The position numbers were made by a program, and so were the translations under genes. From an uncultured Oscillospiraceae bacterium (GTDB taxonomy: Bacteria; Bacillota; Clostridia; Oscillospirales; Oscillospiraceae), in assembly GCA_934636655.1 (NCBI GenBank), contig CAKUAS010000017.1, positions 1 to 42,710 of the forward strand: a stretch of DNA of 42,710 nucleotides, in the 5' to 3' direction. Numbering within the stretch: position 1 is the first letter of the stretch; the number at the start of each line of letters is the position of its first letter. The notes beneath the pieces are model-generated. The model searched no databases and had not been told where the DNA came from. It saw only the letters and a list, made by a program, of their open reading frames with translations. Shown here one piece after another: positions 39,957 to 42,710 of this stretch.

Positions 39957-40460
39957 TCACACAAGCAGCAGGGCAATGAAAAAGCACAGCTGCGCAAGCG
40001 AATTTGTTATCTGCTCTATCCAGTTTGAACGCGCATCGCTCGAATTGAGCCTGACCGCAAACACGCACATGAGTATCATACCGAACGCGCCGAGAGCGAA
40101 GAATACGCAGGCCGGAGCGCCAGTAATCCCGGCGAGGATGGCTGCGGAGCTTAAATTCGCATGGTCGACGATCAGAGCAAGCAGCATCGCGAGAAAGCCT
40201 ATCGGCATGAAAATGCGCATCTGCAAAAACATCGGCCAAACGTTCTTTTTCCTCGCCGCCGCTATGATCTTCCACAGTACCTTGACGATGCCCGACACGA
40301 GGCATACGACCGCGCCCGCCGTAAACAGCGCACTGTGAAAAAGGCTGCCGGCTCTTATGGCGCACAGCCCAAACAGCACGACCGGCACGAGATCGAAAAG
40401 TGCGAGCGATATGCAGAAGCCCTCCGGGATCGTATCCTTTGTGATCCTATTTCCGCTCAT
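39957..40460 (-). CDS. Polytopic membrane protein, unknown
   Basis: 167 residues from ATG 40460, for which GGGG lies 6 nt upstream; an ATG two codons earlier has it too close. About five membrane spans (ALFDLVPVVLFGLCAIRAG; AAILAGITGAPACVFFALGA). Not recognised. It overlaps the HxlR stop closely, so it may be regulated by or with that gene. Confidence 0.65.
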   Translation of the reverse strand: MSGNRITKDTIPEGFCISLALFDLVPVVLFGLCAIRAGSLFHSALFTAGAVVCLVSGIVKVLWKIIAAARKKNVWPMFLQMRIFMPIGFLAMLLALIVDHANLSSAAILAGITGAPACVFFALGAFGMILMCVFAVRLNSSDARSNWIEQITNSLAQLCFFIALLLV

Positions 40461-40462
40461 GC

Positions 40463-40840
40463 TCATCCCCTGTGGTCGCATTTTTGGCACTGTATCATGG
40501 GCGCATCGCATTCGTCTTTATAGAACACGCCCGCCCAGCGGCAGATACTCTGCAAGATCGGCACGACGGATGCGCCCTTTTCCGTCAGCGAGTACTCAAC
40601 TCGCGGCGGTATCTCGTCATATGACTTGCGCGCCACAATGCCGTTTGATATCAGACTCTTGAGCGTGGAGGCCAGCACCGCGTCGGTTATGTTTCCGAGC
40701 TCGCGGCGTAGCTCGCTGTAGCGCAGCGTTCCGAGCCCGGCCAGCACGCATATTATGCGTGAGTTCCATTTGCCGCCGAACAGCTCCATTCCGTATTCCA
40801 GCGGACAGCGAATATCCTTTTCAAGCTTTCTCTGATACAT
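40463..40840 (-). CDS. HxlR-family transcriptional regulator
   Basis: 125 residues from ATG 40840 (GGGAGG upstream). CPLEYGMELFGGKWNSRIIC and LRYSELRRELGNITDAVLAS, then YSLTEKGASVVPIL, are HxlR winged-helix blocks. A Cys-rich C-terminus (C-x-x-C in MIQCQKCDHRG) is unusual and could respond to metal or redox state. Confidence 0.88.
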   Translation of the reverse strand: MYQRKLEKDIRCPLEYGMELFGGKWNSRIICVLAGLGTLRYSELRRELGNITDAVLASTLKSLISNGIVARKSYDEIPPRVEYSLTEKGASVVPILQSICRWAGVFYKDECDAPMIQCQKCDHRG

Positions 40841-40903
40841 GACGGCCTCCCGTTTTTTCTCCATTATAGCTCTATACCGCACATCAGGCAAGTAACTATG
40901 AAA

Positions 40904-40934
40904 AACATGAGCAGGCGTTAGGCCTGCTCATGTT
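40904..40934 (-). terminator. Terminator of the PNPOx-fold gene
   Basis: AACATGAGCAGGC / GCCTGCTCATGTT, perfect arms, followed on the minus strand by TTTTT. Confidence 0.85.
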
Positions 40935-40937
40935 GGC

Positions 40938-41333
40938 TCAAAGCTCTTTTTTATTGTCTGCACCGGGAGTTGTTACTATGACCTTATCCGGCGTGATGAT
41001 GAGCGCTCCCTTGGCGGTCGCCGCGCCGTTAAACATCTTCTCGACCATGGCCTTGAATGTGTCGACAAGCTTGCCCTCGGTAACATACTCGGCGCTGCCC
41101 TTGACCTGATAGCCCTCAAGACTCTGCGCATCGTAAACCGAAACGGCGATGCGGCCATTGTTTTCCGCAAGGTTTTTTAGCGTGGTATCCAAAAACACGT
41201 CGCCGACGACGAGCTTTCCGTCGGGCGTAACGTCCTTGAACGCGACCGGCACTACGTTCGGCTCACCGTTTGCGCAGGTAGCCAGATCCCACATTCCGCT
41301 CTTGAGCAGCTTCACAACATTTTCATTCAGCAT
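40938..41333 (-). CDS. Pyridoxamine 5'-phosphate oxidase-fold protein
   Basis: 131 residues from ATG 41333, for which AAGGAGG lies upstream. Split-barrel flavin-binding pattern: GMWDLATCANGEPNVVPVAF, LVVGDVFLDTTLKNL, RIAVSVYDAQSLEGYQVKGS. The family binds FMN or related cofactors; the reaction here is not known. It ends at its own terminator. Confidence 0.82.
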   Translation of the reverse strand: MLNENVVKLLKSGMWDLATCANGEPNVVPVAFKDVTPDGKLVVGDVFLDTTLKNLAENNGRIAVSVYDAQSLEGYQVKGSAEYVTEGKLVDTFKAMVEKMFNGAATAKGALIITPDKVIVTTPGADNKKEL

Positions 41334-41570
41334 AACAGTATCCTCCTTGATCTGAGCCGCTCGGCTCATTTGCCCTTATTATAGGCAGGATACACAGCCG
41401 TGAAAAGATATTGGCCAATTTATGAGTTACTAACAAATTTCATAGTGCGTAAAAATGCGGCCACTTGATTTTCCATAAACTTTACCTTTCGATGATAACG
41501 AAAATGATATAAGCCTGATACAATCATAATCGGTCTGATGACCGAAATACTTTTTTAAGGAGTGTAAAAA

Positions 41571-42080
41571 ATGAAAAGATTTATCGCATGCCTCTGCGCT
41601 GTCTTAGCGCTCGCTTCGGCCGCCGTCACCGCAAGCGCCGAAGGTGTCCAGCAGAACACCGTGATCACGACGACCGTTCCCTCGTCCTATGTTCTTACGA
41701 TCCCCGCAACAGTCGATATAGCTTACGGCGAGAATAACGCTAATATCGGCAGCGTAAAGGTCACAGGTCACATTTCGAATGACCAGTATGTAAAGGTCAC
41801 CGCAGCAAGCGAAACCAATTTCTGCCTCGTCAACGACAGTGACTCCTCCAAAAAGATCAGCTATCGTCCCGAAGATGTCTTCGCAAGCGTCGACGGCAAC
41901 GGCAATGTTCCCCTTTTCCGCGGCAAGGACTTCTCCGCAAGCGATGTAAACGGCGATGGCGGCCACTGCCTCGTTGTTGCCCGCATCAGCGACTACGCAT
42001 GGAAAAATGCCGCCGCAGGCTCGTACTCCGACACGATAACCTTTACCGCGTCGCTGGAATCCGTCAGCGCTGCCGGCTAA
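41571..42080 (+). CDS. Secreted beta-rich surface protein, unknown
   Basis: 169 residues. Signal peptide MKRFIACLCAVLALASAAVTA, cleavage near ASA-EG. The mature part is beta-rich (SYVLTIPATVDIAYGENNAN; GSYSDTITFTASLESV at the end), resembling small surface or pilin-like domains of Firmicutes, but I cannot assign a family. AAGGAG lies ahead of the ATG. It is followed 38 nt later by a membrane-anchored partner. Confidence 0.65.
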   Translation: MKRFIACLCAVLALASAAVTASAEGVQQNTVITTTVPSSYVLTIPATVDIAYGENNANIGSVKVTGHISNDQYVKVTAASETNFCLVNDSDSSKKISYRPEDVFASVDGNGNVPLFRGKDFSASDVNGDGGHCLVVARISDYAWKNAAAGSYSDTITFTASLESVSAAG

Positions 42081-42118
42081 ATCTTCGGATGATCTGATCG
42101 GGAGTGAGGAAAAGTAAA

Positions 42119-42610
42119 ATGAATTTGAGTAAAAAAACGAAGAATATCGTTCTTGTGATCCTTGCACTTATTGCCGTTGCCGCAATTTCTGTCGGAATAA
42201 CGCTGGCAGCTGTAAATTCAAGCCGAGGCGGCAATGCTCAGGATCCGTCAGCCGAGGCGGACACGGAGCTGATACGGCAGACCGGCACGGTCAGGAAGGA
42301 TCCCAACTCGATCTCCATTCCCGGCTATGATCATCTGTATTTGACCGCTGATACGATGGCTCAAAGCTTTCCGCTGTATAACCCGTCGGACAACGCCTGC
42401 TATTTCCGCATTTCTCTGCTGCATAACGGCGAAACACTTTGGAGCTCTGAGCTTCTCGCACCCGGGCAGACCGTCTCGCAAGAAACGCTGAGTACGACTC
42501 TCTCTGCCGGTGAATACGCCGCAAAGCTCAAGTACGAATGCTTTGCCGGCAAGGACGGCACTTTGGCGCTCAACGGCTCAGAGATCGATCTGACGCTGCG
42601 CGTGCAGTGA
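42119..42610 (+). CDS. Membrane-anchored extracellular protein, unknown
   Basis: 163 residues from ATG 42119 (GGAGTGAGG upstream). N-terminal membrane anchor (NIVLVILALIAVAAISVGIT), then an acidic linker and an Ig-like beta domain (SQETLSTTLSAGEYAAKLKY; SEIDLTLRVQ at the end). Probably co-transcribed with the secreted gene before it, and the two may form one surface structure. The following 100 bp to the window edge show no gene. Confidence 0.6.
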   Translation: MNLSKKTKNIVLVILALIAVAAISVGITLAAVNSSRGGNAQDPSAEADTELIRQTGTVRKDPNSISIPGYDHLYLTADTMAQSFPLYNPSDNACYFRISLLHNGETLWSSELLAPGQTVSQETLSTTLSAGEYAAKLKYECFAGKDGTLALNGSEIDLTLRVQ

Positions 42611-42710
42611 CGAGCTTTACAGCAAACACCATAAGCGAATTGTCAAACTAAGTGCAACAGGAAGAGAGTTCAAAGTCCCACAAATTCTGAGCAGAACGGA
42701 AATTAAGAAC

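Overview
The window looks like a chromosome segment of a spore-forming, anaerobic gut-type Firmicute, most likely an Oscillospiraceae/Ruminococcaceae-like member of the Clostridia. It carries Spo0A, SigG, SpmA/SpmB and both dipicolinate synthase subunits. Ribosome binding sites are strong GGAGG types, and hairpin-plus-T-run terminators are abundant. The species assignment is an inference from gene content and style; no search was possible.

Layout. 1-86: the apparent 3' part of a structured RNA, possibly 6S. 0.1-6.3 kb: membrane proteins (CstA-type carrier, O-antigen-ligase-like protein, ThrE exporter, DUF1275 protein) plus one unknown gene. 6.4-7.0 kb: an internally deleted integrase and two inverted repeats. 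7.0-11.4 kb: Spo0A with an atypical receiver domain, small transporters, an ACT protein, a short aspartokinase and a GntR regulator. 11.4-14.1 kb: a small accessory island with two HTH regulators, palindromic operator candidates, four short proteins (three Cys-rich) and two copies of a mobile-looking repeat. 14.2-18.2 kb: sigG linked to spmAB, an AbrB-type regulator, three unknown small genes and a phosphoesterase. 18.3-23.0 kb: a PrsA/SurA-like lipoprotein, thyA-folA-lipoprotein and dpaAB. 23.0-23.8 kb: a non-coding block with two different inverted-repeat elements and a candidate small RNA. 23.8-27.4 kb: DUF2798, DUF1846, galE and a GNAT gene.

27.4-39.9 kb is the most distinctive part: ten minus-strand genes that read like one operon, with a divergent GntR/FadR-type regulator. 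In transcription order they are an AcoABCL-like 2-oxo-acid/acetoin dehydrogenase complex (lipoyl domains on both E2 and E3), lipoate-protein ligase, a short-chain dehydrogenase, an RbsBAC-type ABC importer and an alpha/beta hydrolase. I infer a dedicated pathway that imports a small compound, processes it with the hydrolase and SDR, and cleaves it to acyl-CoA with a self-supplied lipoylation enzyme. The substrate is unknown; acetoin or a related alpha-hydroxyketone is the best guess. 39.9-42.7 kb: a membrane protein, an HxlR regulator, a PNPOx-fold protein and two exported proteins.

The clearest regulatory signals are a perfect hairpin holding the sigG ribosome binding site in its loop, direct repeats laid over the dehydrogenase-operon promoter, 0A-box-like sites upstream of spo0A, and two families of intergenic inverted-repeat elements that touch the start or stop signals of neighbouring genes.
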